A stretch of 64,000 nucleotides of DNA. It comes from Clostridia bacterium (GTDB lineage: Bacteria; Bacillota; Clostridia; Christensenellales; UBA1242). The stretch is from NCBI GenBank assembly GCA_023228225.1, contig JALOBO010000007.1, forward strand, positions 1-64,000. Reading direction: 5' to 3'. This document shows, piece by piece, positions 8,818 to 17,822 of the stretch. Each line of letters opens with the position of its first letter. The first letter of the stretch is position 1. Below the pieces are notes generated by a model that saw nothing but the letters and a program-made list of their open reading frames with translations, did not search any database and was not told where the DNA came from. Position numbers and translations under genes: made by a program.

Positions 8818-11670
8818 TTATAGAATAAAATCAATGTCTTTAAATGCGGTAATAGGTAAATTATTAATTGAATATTCAACCCCACCTGATATAAGTCTGC
8901 AAGCGGTATTAAACTGTTTTTTAATGTAATTTATTGACAATTTATTTCCATTAATTTCCAGTTTTAATTGAGCATTCATATTTAATTGTGGCATAGTTAA
9001 ATATGCTTTACCGTGCAAAACTTTAATTCCAAAAACACACTCCAAAAAATATTCATAAATTTGAAAACACTCACTTACAGAAAGTGAAAAATTAACGGAT
9101 AGTCCGTAAATTTTTTTAATAGTGTTTTCTAAATTCGTGCTTTTAAAGCGAGTGTCCAAATTATGAACAACACTTGTACTTGCCACAGACCCGTAAAACG
9201 CAATATTACATAATTTTACCAAATATAAATTACTAGCATTAGCATTATTACAGCAAAAATCTTTTACAAGGCTATTAAACTCATTATCTCCACTATTAAT
9301 ACAATATATTAGTAAGGTTTCTAAAAACTCGTTTAAATACTCACTTTGCGTATTCAATTTTTGCATATAAAAAATAAAAATTTCTTCTAATTCTCTGCAT
9401 TTATTAAAAGTGAAAAATTTTAAAACATTAAAGTAATTTTTTAAATACTCGTGTGAAAAAAAACTTTTTGCACAAATTTTTTGTGCATTTTCAAAAAGCA
9501 TACTGTTAATTAGTAAACATAAATTTTTGTTATTACAATTCAAAATAACGGGAAAATTTAAATTTTTTGAAATGTCTGTTTTTATTAACAAATTCTTAAA
9601 TTTATAAAGTTCAAAAAAACCAGTCAACCTTTCCGTTGTAAAAATAATATTAACAGTACTTTGTGCCGGCAATGTAAAAATTGCTTTAAGTGCAATTTCT
9701 GGGCATGTTTTTTGAGAATTATCTACAAACTTTTTACTAGAAGTTATGCAATATAACACATTTTCGGTAAAATCATAAAACAAAAAACGGTTATTCTTTT
9801 TTTCTTTATAAAATTTGGTACAAATATTAAATTCTTGCTCTATGTTTTCATAAAAACTAACTTCACAATTTGTTTCAGCATTATGTGAGTTTTTAATGTA
9901 TGCGGAATAATATTTTATATTTTTAATAATGTCTAAATATTCATTTATTGTATATTCAACATTACCAACAATTTTAAGACCATTAAATAAATTTTTATTA
10001 CTTTTGTAAATTGGTACTGCATTATTTATATCCAATAGATTAATTGAGCCTATATATTTTTGCTTAGCAAAACTTATACAAATTATTTTTGGTTTAATAA
10101 CATATTTTTGCGGTTTTAATCGAGTTAAAAGAGAAAAATATTTTTTTAAATTCTCATTATTATAAAGCACAACTAAGTTATAATAAATGCCTAAACTATT
10201 AAAGAACAGTAATTCATTTAAATTTTTATTAAAAACAATTAAATCAGTTGTATTAAGCACTTCACATTTTACAATCGGCAGTTTATAATTAATATCACAA
10301 TCATCAAGAATTTGTAACTTTAACTTGCCATATTTAATTAAACTGTGTGTACTAAAATCAGTGTAATTATTCAGTAGTTTATATGCGAAATTATTTATAT
10401 AAACATCCGTAAATTTGTTTCGGTTTTGTGCTAAAAATTCGTAATAGTAAGCATTTGAACTTGTAAAACAATATTCTAATTCTAGTATAGATAAATTTAC
10501 AAAAGAACTATTATTTTGCACTTTTAAAGTAAAATAGATTTCTAAATTTTTGCCAATTTTTAAACTGCCATTAACGTTTTGAAAAGTGCCTAACTCACTA
10601 TCAAAATACACACTATATTTTTCGCACAATGACATAACCTTATACTCAGTAAAACTGTCAATATCTTTAATAACTAGTGCGTGTTTGTTGTTTTTGCGTA
10701 TAACAGAATATTTCTTCAAGTGTTGTGGCAAATTCCACTCGCTAGTAACTACAAAATTAGTGTTTATACTAGACTTACATTCTGTAAAAACTTTGCATAA
10801 TAATCCATCAAAATTTGGTGGTGAACAGATGCTTATAAATGTAATAAAATCTGTGTGTTTTTTAAAAAAAGTGCAGAGATTTTGTCCACCTAAAAATAAA
10901 GAATTTTGCAAAATTTGTTCACCATTAATACTTATATTTAATGAACTTTTTTTTAAATTACTTTCGCAGAAATGCTTTCCTTTAAATGTAAAAAAATTAC
11001 ACCCGCAGTAATCAAAAAATGCATTAAAATTATTACTAATTAAAAGCGTTGCTTTTTGATTTGTTATTTTAAATAAGTAGTCAAAACTTAATTTGGTTGT
11101 CGGTTTTAAATATTTTTTATAAAAAACTAATTTTTGTCCAACTGCAAATTTAATTATAGCATTAATGCACTGTTCTACTTTGTAATTTAATACCCCAGAA
11201 AAAATGTTTTTAGATTTTAAAACTGTGTATAAGGTAAATAAATTATAATATGCAAACATATCGTTAATACATCTTAATTCTTCTATACTGAATTCACTAT
11301 TTTCTATATTATTAATAAAGTTTAAAAGAATAACAGGTACGCCCATGTAGTGTGCAATATAGTAAATTTTTTTCGTATTTATTTTATAGGTAGCAATTAA
11401 AATATTTTTTATATTTTGCACAAAAATATGTTTATAATATTTATCATTAGTTTTTAAATTTTGTGCTGTTTTTTTTATAAATTTCAATAAAAAATATGTC
11501 GAAAATTTAAAAGGCAAAATAACCTTATTATCAATAACACTTTGAGTACTATGTTTATTGCACAAACTTTCTTCAATGATTTTGCATAAATTTTTACATG
11601 CACTTAAATTATGTTTTAGTATAAAAAACATAAACAAAACAACTATAAATAAAAATATGCAAATGTACAT
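8818..11670 (-). CDS. Large diverged protein resembling a decayed GH94 / cyclic beta-glucan synthase C-terminal region
   Basis: A 950-residue protein, unusually rich in Asn, Lys, Phe, Tyr and Cys, with one N-terminal membrane segment (residues 1-18). No catalytic motif is evident, but landmarks recall the GH94 part of NdvB-type proteins. One is a mid-protein NNSS-rich beta segment (about 370-395). Another is EIALKAIFTLPAQST (about 658-672), like the ALR...LAPGET segment. A third is INSMLFENAQKICAKS (721-736), like the LNRWLLYQ...CRIWARS helix. Only about 230 residues follow, roughly half the usual catalytic length, and no GDWNDGM-type acid motif is seen. The start follows AGGGGAA. It trails yunB by 55 bases and is probably co-transcribed with spoVA genes. 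Homology is an inference from pattern; the activity is unknown. Confidence 0.55.
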   Translation of the reverse strand: MYICIFLFIVVLFMFFILKHNLSACKNLCKIIEESLCNKHSTQSVIDNKVILPFKFSTYFLLKFIKKTAQNLKTNDKYYKHIFVQNIKNILIATYKINTKKIYYIAHYMGVPVILLNFINNIENSEFSIEELRCINDMFAYYNLFTLYTVLKSKNIFSGVLNYKVEQCINAIIKFAVGQKLVFYKKYLKPTTKLSFDYLFKITNQKATLLISNNFNAFFDYCGCNFFTFKGKHFCESNLKKSSLNISINGEQILQNSLFLGGQNLCTFFKKHTDFITFISICSPPNFDGLLCKVFTECKSSINTNFVVTSEWNLPQHLKKYSVIRKNNKHALVIKDIDSFTEYKVMSLCEKYSVYFDSELGTFQNVNGSLKIGKNLEIYFTLKVQNNSSFVNLSILELEYCFTSSNAYYYEFLAQNRNKFTDVYINNFAYKLLNNYTDFSTHSLIKYGKLKLQILDDCDINYKLPIVKCEVLNTTDLIVFNKNLNELLFFNSLGIYYNLVVLYNNENLKKYFSLLTRLKPQKYVIKPKIICISFAKQKYIGSINLLDINNAVPIYKSNKNLFNGLKIVGNVEYTINEYLDIIKNIKYYSAYIKNSHNAETNCEVSFYENIEQEFNICTKFYKEKKNNRFLFYDFTENVLYCITSSKKFVDNSQKTCPEIALKAIFTLPAQSTVNIIFTTERLTGFFELYKFKNLLIKTDISKNLNFPVILNCNNKNLCLLINSMLFENAQKICAKSFFSHEYLKNYFNVLKFFTFNKCRELEEIFIFYMQKLNTQSEYLNEFLETLLIYCINSGDNEFNSLVKDFCCNNANASNLYLVKLCNIAFYGSVASTSVVHNLDTRFKSTNLENTIKKIYGLSVNFSLSVSECFQIYEYFLECVFGIKVLHGKAYLTMPQLNMNAQLKLEINGNKLSINYIKKQFNTACRLISGGVEYSINNLPITAFKDIDFIL

Positions 11671-11725
11671 TATTTCCCCTAAAAGAGTATGGACATTAGC
11701 ATATTATTTAAACAGTATTTAATGT

Positions 11726-12394
11726 TTAACTTTCAGAGTAATATTGTGGAATTCTTCCCATTATAATACTTTCGCACAATAAAAACTTTATGTTTATTGG
11801 TAATTTAATAGCGCTAAGTACAAGGCTAACACGAACAAACGCTTCCACATTAATATACACTTTATGATTTGTATAACCTATATTTTCTACTTTAAATTCT
11901 GTTTCAATATCGTAATTTACAGCACCAACAATTTCAGTATGCAAATTGATATCCGGCCCTACATTTTTTAACACACTAATACCACTAAACGCACCAATAG
12001 GAACACCTAAACCGATAGAACCAACGCTATTTATTTTAATTACTGAATGTTCGCATATTTCTTGTGCCAGCATATTAATTTTTACCATATTAACTTCTAC
12101 AAAATTGATCTCGCCCTCATCAGTTTTAGAAATAACCACTAAATTATCATAAGTAGCATTATTTTCGTTTATAATTTCAAATGCAACAAAATCAATTTCT
12201 TTTTCCACCAAATTATTAATTTTAAATTCTGAGTATACAATAAGTTTTTCATTAATAACATTTTGTATGTAAATCATTACTAAACAGCATAATAAAATTA
12301 ATGCAAACAATATTGAGAACGCTTTTTTTGTGTGTTTTAAAATTTTAATTCTGTGATGATTTTTTATTAAACAACCATTATAAGATACATACAT
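11726..12394 (-). CDS. yunB: Sporulation protein YunB
   Basis: YunB is a membrane-anchored protein expressed in the mother cell during sporulation in Bacillus; its biochemical role is not known. This 222-residue protein has one N-terminal transmembrane segment (about 25-48). It also has the family's late motifs: GLGVPIGAFSG, a GPDINLHTEIVG-type strand, GYTNHKVYINV, and the ending ESIIMGRIPQYY. No Shine-Dalgarno site is obvious before the assigned ATG, so the exact start is uncertain by a few codons. It lies 34 bases after spoVAE and likely belongs to that operon. Confidence 0.88.
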   Translation of the reverse strand: MYVSYNGCLIKNHHRIKILKHTKKAFSILFALILLCCLVMIYIQNVINEKLIVYSEFKINNLVEKEIDFVAFEIINENNATYDNLVVISKTDEGEINFVEVNMVKINMLAQEICEHSVIKINSVGSIGLGVPIGAFSGISVLKNVGPDINLHTEIVGAVNYDIETEFKVENIGYTNHKVYINVEAFVRVSLVLSAIKLPINIKFLLCESIIMGRIPQYYSES

Positions 12395-12428
12395 ATATTA
12401 TATATATGATTTGACTAAATAAAAAACC

Positions 12429-12791
12429 TTATTTTTTGTAATGATGATTAAAAATCATAGCCATAATATAAGCAAATACAATAGCGGCAGTTATACCCGC
12501 CGCTGTTGCGGTTAATCCCCCCGTAATAGCACCTATTAGGCCTTTTTGGTTTACTCCTTCAATAGCGCCCTTAGCAAGTGCCCGTCCAAAACCAATAAGA
12601 GGTACAGTGGCACCGGCTTTGCCAAATTTATATATAGGTTCATAAATGCCTGCTCCTTGCAAAATTACTCCTAGCACAACTAAAATTACTAATATGCGTG
12701 CTGGCATAAGTTTTGTTCTAACTATTAAAATTTCGGATAATCCGCAAATAAGCCCACCCACTAAAAAAACTTGCAAATATGTTAACAGCAT
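12429..12791 (-). CDS. spoVAE: Stage V sporulation protein AE
   Basis: A small integral membrane protein (120 residues, about four hydrophobic segments) of the SpoVA channel, which moves dipicolinic acid into the developing spore and out at germination. GGLICGLSEI near the start and the central GFGRALAKGAIEG resemble SpoVAC, its paralogue two genes upstream. AAGGAG inside the end of spoVAD precedes the ATG, and the two genes are nearly contiguous. It corresponds to the SpoVAE(b) form. Confidence 0.94.
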   Translation of the reverse strand: MLLTYLQVFLVGGLICGLSEILIVRTKLMPARILVILVVLGVILQGAGIYEPIYKFGKAGATVPLIGFGRALAKGAIEGVNQKGLIGAITGGLTATAAGITAAIVFAYIMAMIFNHHYKK

Positions 12792-12792
12792 G

Positions 12793-13833
12793 TCAATCTC
12801 CTTTTTCTATGACCAATGAATGTGCTATACATGGTATAGTTTCGCCTTGCTGACTTGTAAGCGAATTAAGTAATGCACCCGTTGCTATAAATAGTACTTT
12901 TTTATACGTACCATTTTCAATTTTATCTAACACATAAGAATTTAATAATGAGGCACCACAACCACAGCCTGAGCCACCTTGATTTGTTTTTTGATTAATA
13001 CTAAACATTATATGTCCACCATCAGTATAATTTTGTCCAAGTTTATAGCCTTCTTGTTCCATTAAATCCACAAAAATATCTGAACCGAGTTTTCCTAGAT
13101 CACCTGTCATAATAAGGTCATAGTCCTCTGGTTTTGTGTGAGTGTTTAAAAAATGTGCAACGAGCGTTGTTAATGCAGCGGGTGCCATCGCTGCCCCCAT
13201 ATTATTAGCGTCCGAAATACCAAAGTCGGTAACTTTTCCAAAAGTTGCTGATGTAATTATAGGCCCATTTCCACTATTAGAAAGAACTGAGCAGGCAGTT
13301 GCGGTTACGGTCCATTGCGAAGATGGCGTGCGTGGTGTGCCAAGTTCCAATGGCGCTCTGTACTGTCTTTCTGCTGTCGCAAAATGACTACTTGTAGAGC
13401 AAGCAACGCGTTTAAAATAACCACCATCAATTAAGCATGCGCCTATTGCTAAACTTTCCGCCATGGTAGAACATGCTCCGTATAAGCCAACAAAACTTGT
13501 ATCAAATTTGCGTGCCGCAAAACTAGAACTTGTAATTTGATTTAATAAATCACCTGAAAGTAACACATCAATATCGCTTAAAGTTAAATTTGAATTATGG
13601 ATTGCATTAAAAATCGCCTCTTCCAAAATTTTACACTCTGCCTTTTCATATGTTAATTTTATAAATTCTTTTTCTATAATGCTGTGCTTAAAATATTCTT
13701 TAAAAGGGCCTTCTGTTTCTTTTGTGCCAACAATAACATAGCGCCCAATTATATGTGGTGGAGATTTAAACAACATTGAATTAGGTTTGCTTTTTTGTTT
13801 ATTTGCTATTTTATTTTGTAATTTATTTTCCAT
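12793..13833 (-). CDS. spoVAD: Stage V sporulation protein AD
   Basis: A thiolase-fold soluble or peripheral component of the SpoVA system that binds dipicolinic acid. The 346 residues include YGACSTMAESLAIGA, RQYRAPLELG and a C-terminal glycine-rich GGSGCGCGASLL. The ATG at 13833 is favoured over one at 13845 because GGAG from the upstream ATG codon region forms its ribosome site. The upstream ATG would begin directly after the spoVAC stop with no site. Order and spacing match spoVAC-AD-AE of clostridia, which lack spoVAA and spoVAB. Confidence 0.95.
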   Translation of the reverse strand: MENKLQNKIANKQKSKPNSMLFKSPPHIIGRYVIVGTKETEGPFKEYFKHSIIEKEFIKLTYEKAECKILEEAIFNAIHNSNLTLSDIDVLLSGDLLNQITSSSFAARKFDTSFVGLYGACSTMAESLAIGACLIDGGYFKRVACSTSSHFATAERQYRAPLELGTPRTPSSQWTVTATACSVLSNSGNGPIITSATFGKVTDFGISDANNMGAAMAPAALTTLVAHFLNTHTKPEDYDLIMTGDLGKLGSDIFVDLMEQEGYKLGQNYTDGGHIMFSINQKTNQGGSGCGCGASLLNSYVLDKIENGTYKKVLFIATGALLNSLTSQQGETIPCIAHSLVIEKGD

Positions 13834-13845
13834 TAAAAACTCCAT

Positions 13846-14297
13846 TTAGAGTACAATTGTTAGCCAATATATAATACCAATGATAACAGAAGCAGTAATT
13901 CCATTTACCAGCACGGGACCGGCAACCACAAACATTTTCGCACTCATACCTAGTATTACGCCTTCTTGCTTAAATTCAATAGCGGGACTAGTAATTGAAT
14001 TAGAAAACCCCGTAATAGGCACGATAGAACCTGCACCCGCAAATTTACCAATTTTTTCATATATTCCTAACCCGGTTAATAGCGATGCCAAAAATATAAG
14101 TGATATTGAAGTCCAACTTGATGCTAATTCAATAGTCATATCAGGAATTAACATTAATAAATCGGAAATTGCCTGACCTATACAACAAATAAGACCACCT
14201 ACAATAAAGGCTTTTATAATAGAAGAAAAAAGGCTAGTTCTAGGCGAAATTCTTGCAACATAATTATTGTATTTAGTATTTCTATCTTCAATATTCA
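13846..14297 (-). CDS. spoVAC: Stage V sporulation protein AC
   Basis: An integral membrane SpoVA component described as a mechanosensitive channel in Bacillus. About 150 residues contain four hydrophobic segments and the family signature GGLICCIGQ, then KIGKFAGAGSIVPITGF. The ATG at 14297 is used rather than an in-frame GTG at 14319, because GGAGG lies between them; its 12-base spacing is on the long side. It is the first gene of a leftward group with spoVAD, spoVAE and yunB. A sigma-G promoter could not be recognised with confidence. Confidence 0.93.
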
Positions 14298-14404
14298 TAA
14301 ATAAATTTAACCTCCGCACTAATAATTTGTACGAATTTTAGAAAATTATAAATAAATTTTGTAAAATTACAGAAAATAAAAACGAATTAAACAGGAGGTT
14401 TATA

Positions 14405-16531
14405 ATGAAAAAAATATTAACAGTTGCTTTGACTTCTATAATTGCACTAGCCACAGTATCAACCGGCTGTACGATGAATACAAGTGAAAGCCAAACAATG
14501 ATTCGTTCTTTAAATAGTAATTTAGAACGCACAATTAGTTCCGTAAGTAATATGGATACGGTAGACGAGAACGACCTTGGAATAAGCGGTTTATCAACAG
14601 CATACCAAGGTTCAGTTGGTAATTCCACTAGCGCCAATAATACAAGCGGAAATGTTTACAACACACCATATTTATATCGTGGAAGAGCGTATTCTGGTTC
14701 ATACTCGGTGGATTATCCAAACACAAGCACCACTAACGGAATAAATACATCTAGCACAGCAAATAACACAAATGATAGAGTTTACACAAGTACTTTAAAT
14801 AATACAAATGCTACAAGTACTGCAACAAACACAGATACAACAAATAATAATACAGTAAGTTCGGCACCATATACCGATTATAGAATGGGCGGACCAAGCA
14901 CATACCGAAATAGATTTTACACTCGCACACCTATGGATAGCACAAATTATACAAGTAACACAAATTCAGCAAATCCAAGAGCATATGACCCAACCCTATA
15001 TTATTTAGCAGACAGCGTAACTGCACAAAATGTTGCAAATCAAACGGGAGTTACCAATGCAAATACTAATAATACATCTTCAACAAATGTTAATAATGCT
15101 AATATACCAACAGTGAACACAGTTAATAGCACTATTACGGCAAATGACAATTTTAATAACACAGCAGTTCAAAGCCCTAATACTGCCACACAGCGTCAAC
15201 AAATGTATCGTGATTACAGAAGTAATATGAATTCTATAAATAACAATACAACTACTGACACAACTAATTCAATAAATACTAATAATACAAACGCTAATAC
15301 ATTAAGTGGTGGCGCTAGAACAACTGTAAATAATGCAAATATTAATAATACCAGTAGTAATGCCTTAAACTCTAATAGTGTAAATAATTCTGCATCAGCA
15401 AATAATGCAATACTTAACAGAACAACAACTAACAATAGTGTTTTAAATCCTAACAATTCTGTTTATCAAAGTTCAGACCAAAACAGCACTTACTATCCTA
15501 CTTATAGATATATAAGAGGCTCGGGATTAAGCGGAAACTATTCTCCGTTTAGTCGTATAAAAAATGCTGTATCAGGTATAAGTAACAATAATAATACAAA
15601 TAATGCTCGTACAAGTTCCACAACAAATACAACTGGTACAACAAATACGACAAATACCAGTGGCACAACTAATGCGACTATGCGTACTTCAAGAAGTGGC
15701 TATACTAGTTTAGTAGATAACTATTTAACAAGAATAGAAAGTTTATCAACAATGAATAATGATGTGCTTACTGCAAATTCAGAACTTGATAGTTTAAAAT
15801 CGGAAATAATCTCGATTGCACAAAATCTAAAAACTATAACAAGTCAACTTAATTCTGCAAATGTAACATTATCAGCAAATGAACTTGCTACAATTAAAGA
15901 ATATATTGTTACTCTATCATCAATTAATAAATCAATTGAAAATGATAATAGTAATTTAGTAAGCAGTTTAAGTGGTGTAAGCGGTTTAATGGACAACTTT
16001 AATAGCAATGTTGACGTAATAAATGCAAAATATTTAAGAGTTTTAAATGTATTAGAAAATAGATTGTCAAATTGCTACACTTCATATTTGGCATTAACAC
16101 AAATACAATCAATCTTAAATGACAATCTAATCACTACCGATGCAACCGATACAACAACTGCTGATACAACCGGAACTAGCGTAACTAATGGCACAACCGG
16201 AACTAGCGTAACTAATGATAATACTACAAGCGGAACAACCAATACAAACACAAATGGTTTAAATAATACACAAAACAATAATTATAATGGTACTTCCGTT
16301 ACAAGTGGAGTTGCAAATAACACAGCGGTAAATACTAATAATACAGCAGTTAATAATGGCACAACTCCTACAACAACCTCAGCGAACAATCCTGCCACTC
16401 GTACCAGTAGCATTAATAACACACAAAATCAAAATACAACTACAAACAGAGTAGTAAATAGAAATACTTCTATGATAGGTTCAATATTTGCTCCGGTACA
16501 AAACGGAAGAGCCCCACGAGTACACAATTAA
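14405..16531 (+). CDS. Large Asn/Thr/Ser-rich lipoprotein-like protein of unknown function
   Basis: A 708-residue protein with a signal peptide ending near STGC (Cys22), suggesting lipid attachment outside the membrane. Residues about 30-420 and 575-690 are low complexity, dominated by Asn, Thr and Ser. An ordered, coiled-coil-like helical region (about 425-570) sits between them, from TSLVDNYLTRIESL to LALTQIQSIL. A 27-bp tandem repeat encodes TTGTSVTN twice. The AGGAGG site is excellent. It is divergent from spoVAC and ends at a strong hairpin. A spore-surface or cell-surface role is possible but unsupported by homology I can name. The reverse-strand open frames inside it are artefacts of AAT/ATT-type codons. 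Confidence 0.75.
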   Translation: MKKILTVALTSIIALATVSTGCTMNTSESQTMIRSLNSNLERTISSVSNMDTVDENDLGISGLSTAYQGSVGNSTSANNTSGNVYNTPYLYRGRAYSGSYSVDYPNTSTTNGINTSSTANNTNDRVYTSTLNNTNATSTATNTDTTNNNTVSSAPYTDYRMGGPSTYRNRFYTRTPMDSTNYTSNTNSANPRAYDPTLYYLADSVTAQNVANQTGVTNANTNNTSSTNVNNANIPTVNTVNSTITANDNFNNTAVQSPNTATQRQQMYRDYRSNMNSINNNTTTDTTNSINTNNTNANTLSGGARTTVNNANINNTSSNALNSNSVNNSASANNAILNRTTTNNSVLNPNNSVYQSSDQNSTYYPTYRYIRGSGLSGNYSPFSRIKNAVSGISNNNNTNNARTSSTTNTTGTTNTTNTSGTTNATMRTSRSGYTSLVDNYLTRIESLSTMNNDVLTANSELDSLKSEIISIAQNLKTITSQLNSANVTLSANELATIKEYIVTLSSINKSIENDNSNLVSSLSGVSGLMDNFNSNVDVINAKYLRVLNVLENRLSNCYTSYLALTQIQSILNDNLITTDATDTTTADTTGTSVTNGTTGTSVTNDNTTSGTTNTNTNGLNNTQNNNYNGTSVTSGVANNTAVNTNNTAVNNGTTPTTTSANNPATRTSSINNTQNQNTTTNRVVNRNTSMIGSIFAPVQNGRAPRVHN
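16166..16219 (+). repeat. 27-bp tandem repeat inside the Asn/Thr-rich gene
   Basis: Two adjacent 27-base units beginning ACAACCGGAACTAGCG differ only in the last bases (GGC versus GAT). Each encodes TTGTSVTN plus G or D. This is evidence of recent slippage growth of the low-complexity region. Confidence 0.85.
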
Positions 16532-16597
16532 TTATTTTAAATACTATTACTAAATTTTGCTTTTTAGTAACAGTCATATAAAATTTTGTTTAAAAAT

Positions 16598-16630
16598 ATA
16601 CACAGAGCAGTTTTATACTGCTCTGTGTAT
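16598..16630. terminator. Strong hairpin after the Asn/Thr-rich gene
   Basis: A perfect 13-bp stem (ATACACAGAGCAG with CTGCTCTGTGTAT) closes a seven-base loop, with A/T-rich flanks on both sides. It can serve the plus-strand gene. The following 16649-16735 stretch is more GC-rich and otherwise unexplained. Confidence 0.75.
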
Positions 16631-16792
16631 TTATATAAAACAAAAAAACGACCCACCACGGACCACCAAGTGCTGGACGGGATTACGAATTGGCAAATTG
16701 CTTTGCTTTTCACTCAACGTTAATATTATTACATGCAAGTTTTATAAAAGTCAACATTAATAAAAACAAAAGAACATTTGATTTTTGTAAAT

Positions 16793-16814
16793 AAAAAAAG
16801 CCTTACAGCTTTTT
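16793..16814 (-). terminator. Terminator of the tRNA operon
   Basis: On the minus strand AAAAAGC, a six-base loop and GCTTTTTTT follow the tRNA-Tyr gene, giving a short stem with a T run. Confidence 0.6.
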
Positions 16815-16820
16815 AAATTT

Positions 16821-16905
16821 TGGTGGGCAGGGATGGATTCGGACCATCGAAGTCGTAGACAACGGATTTACAGTCCGCCCCATTTGGCCACTCTGGAACC
16901 TGCCC
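16821..16905 (-). tRNA. tRNA-Tyr (GTA)
   Basis: An 85-nt class II tRNA with a long variable arm and anticodon GTA. The acceptor GGGCAGG pairs with CCTGCCC, and CCA is encoded. It is the last gene of the six-tRNA leftward operon. Confidence 0.95.
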
Positions 16906-16939
16906 ATATTTTTAAGTATAAAGTTAAACAAAGTAATGG

Positions 16940-17067
16940 TTTTAACTTCAAAATTTAATAAATTTAGAGGCTCGCGAAATGTTTAGGACAGGAGTTTATA
17001 TAAACATAAATGACTGGTCTAAACATGAAACAGAAACGATTAAATTTATAAAATTTTGAAGTTAAAA
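16940..17067. repeat. 128-bp nested palindromic element between tRNA-Thr and tRNA-Tyr
   Basis: Terminal inverted repeats of 27 bases (left arm starts TTTTAACTTCAAAATTT) match at all but one position. Inside are a second pair, ATGTTTAG and CTAAACAT, and a 12-base palindrome GTTTATATAAAC. TGG flanks both ends. It has the form of a MITE-like insertion or an RNA processing hairpin. No gene is inside. Confidence 0.75.
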
Positions 17068-17142
17068 TGGAGCTGGTGAGTGGAGTTGAACCACCAACCT
17101 GCTGATTACAAGTCAGCTGCTCTGCCATTGAGCCACACCAGC
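17068..17142 (-). tRNA. tRNA-Thr (TGT)
   Basis: A 75-nt cloverleaf with anticodon loop CTTGTAA. The acceptor GCTGGTG pairs with CACCAGC, the discriminator is T and CCA is encoded. Its CCA abuts the palindromic element downstream. Confidence 0.95.
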
Positions 17143-17176
17143 AAATAATATACCACCTACAAGTTAATATTACTTG

Positions 17177-17252
17177 TGGTGCCTTGGGGCGGAATTGAAC
17201 CACCGACACGGAGATTTTCAGTCTCCTGCTCTACCGACTGAGCTACCAAGGC
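17177..17252 (-). tRNA. tRNA-Phe (GAA)
   Basis: A 76-nt cloverleaf with anticodon loop CTGAAAA. The acceptor GCCTTGG pairs with CCAAGGC and CCA is encoded. Confidence 0.96.
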
Positions 17253-17280
17253 ATTTTTTGCCCCTACGGGCAATTTATAA

Positions 17281-17357
17281 TGGCGACCTGAAAGGGGTTC
17301 GAACCCTCGACCTCAAGCGTGACAGGCTTGCACTCTAACCAACTGAGCTACCAGGCC
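17281..17357 (-). tRNA. tRNA-Asp (GTC)
   Basis: A 77-nt cloverleaf with anticodon loop CTGTCAC, discriminator G and encoded CCA. The acceptor stem contains G-U pairs. Confidence 0.95.
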
Positions 17358-17367
17358 AAAAATTAGG

Positions 17368-17444
17368 TGGTGGGCCTTCACGGACTTGAACCGCGGACCA
17401 ACCGGTTATGAGCCGGTCGCTCTAACCAACTGAGCTAAAGGCCC
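17368..17444 (-). tRNA. tRNA with CAT anticodon (elongator Met or Ile2)
   Basis: A 77-nt cloverleaf with anticodon loop CTCATAA. The acceptor GGGCCTT pairs with AAGGCCC and CCA is encoded. The acceptor and D-arm start GGGCCTTTAGCTCAGTTGG resembles Bacillota tRNA-Ile(CAT), which needs lysidine, as well as elongator Met. It is not an initiator, since position 1 pairs with position 72. Confidence 0.9.
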
Positions 17445-17504
17445 TAATATTTTGAACACTAACATTATGTATTTTTCATTGTACGCAAATGGGCAGAAAA
17501 TATT

Positions 17505-17579
17505 TGGTCGGGGTGACAAGGTTTGAACTTGCGACCCCACGGTCCCAAACCGTGTGCGCTACCACTGCGCTACACCCCG
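17505..17579 (-). tRNA. tRNA-Pro (TGG)
   Basis: A 75-nt cloverleaf with anticodon loop TTTGGGA. The acceptor CGGGGTG pairs with CACCCCG and CCA is encoded. It is the first gene of the six-tRNA operon. It is nearly identical in body to the AGG and CGG proline tRNAs at 33164 and 45865. Confidence 0.96.
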
Positions 17580-17602
17580 ATACTCGCTAGGCTTGCTCGT
17601 AT

Positions 17603-17631
17603 ATAATACTATAACTCTTTTAAATTGTCAA
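17603..17631 (-). promoter_or_regulatory. Sigma-A promoter of the tRNA operon
   Basis: TTGACA, 17 bases, TATTAT on the minus strand, ending about 24 bases before tRNA-Pro. Together with the terminator at 16793 it defines a Pro-CAT-Asp-Phe-Thr-Tyr operon. Confidence 0.85.
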
Positions 17632-17822
17632 TAACATTTTACAAATTAATATATATGTTTTTTATAAATTTCGTTATTAAAAATCAAAACAATTTATTAT
17701 AAGTCAAAATATGCAGTTAGCGATAATTTATAATTTTATATCAACTTAAAACCAGTTAAAGTTGCTTTATTTTTTTAGCAAAATAAAGTCTTAAATGTTT
17801 ATTTTTTTATTAGGAGGAAAAT

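Noticed and set aside
13833..13845. Upstream ATG for spoVAD
   Set aside because: Its own GGAG serves the second ATG, and the first ATG has no site before it.
14298..14404. Sigma-G promoter for spoVAC
   Set aside because: No convincing match to the forespore consensus was found by eye.
15214..15456. Open frame on the minus strand inside the Asn/Thr-rich gene
   Set aside because: Low-complexity AAT/ACA codons give Ile/Val/Leu-rich reverse frames without ribosome sites; the forward gene has a signal peptide and AGGAGG.
16649..16735. tRNA or SRP RNA gene
   Set aside because: No cloverleaf or SRP core motif could be folded from the patch.
16964..17209. Minus-strand open frame across tRNA-Thr and the palindrome
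   Set aside because: It overlaps clear tRNA genes and has no ribosome site.
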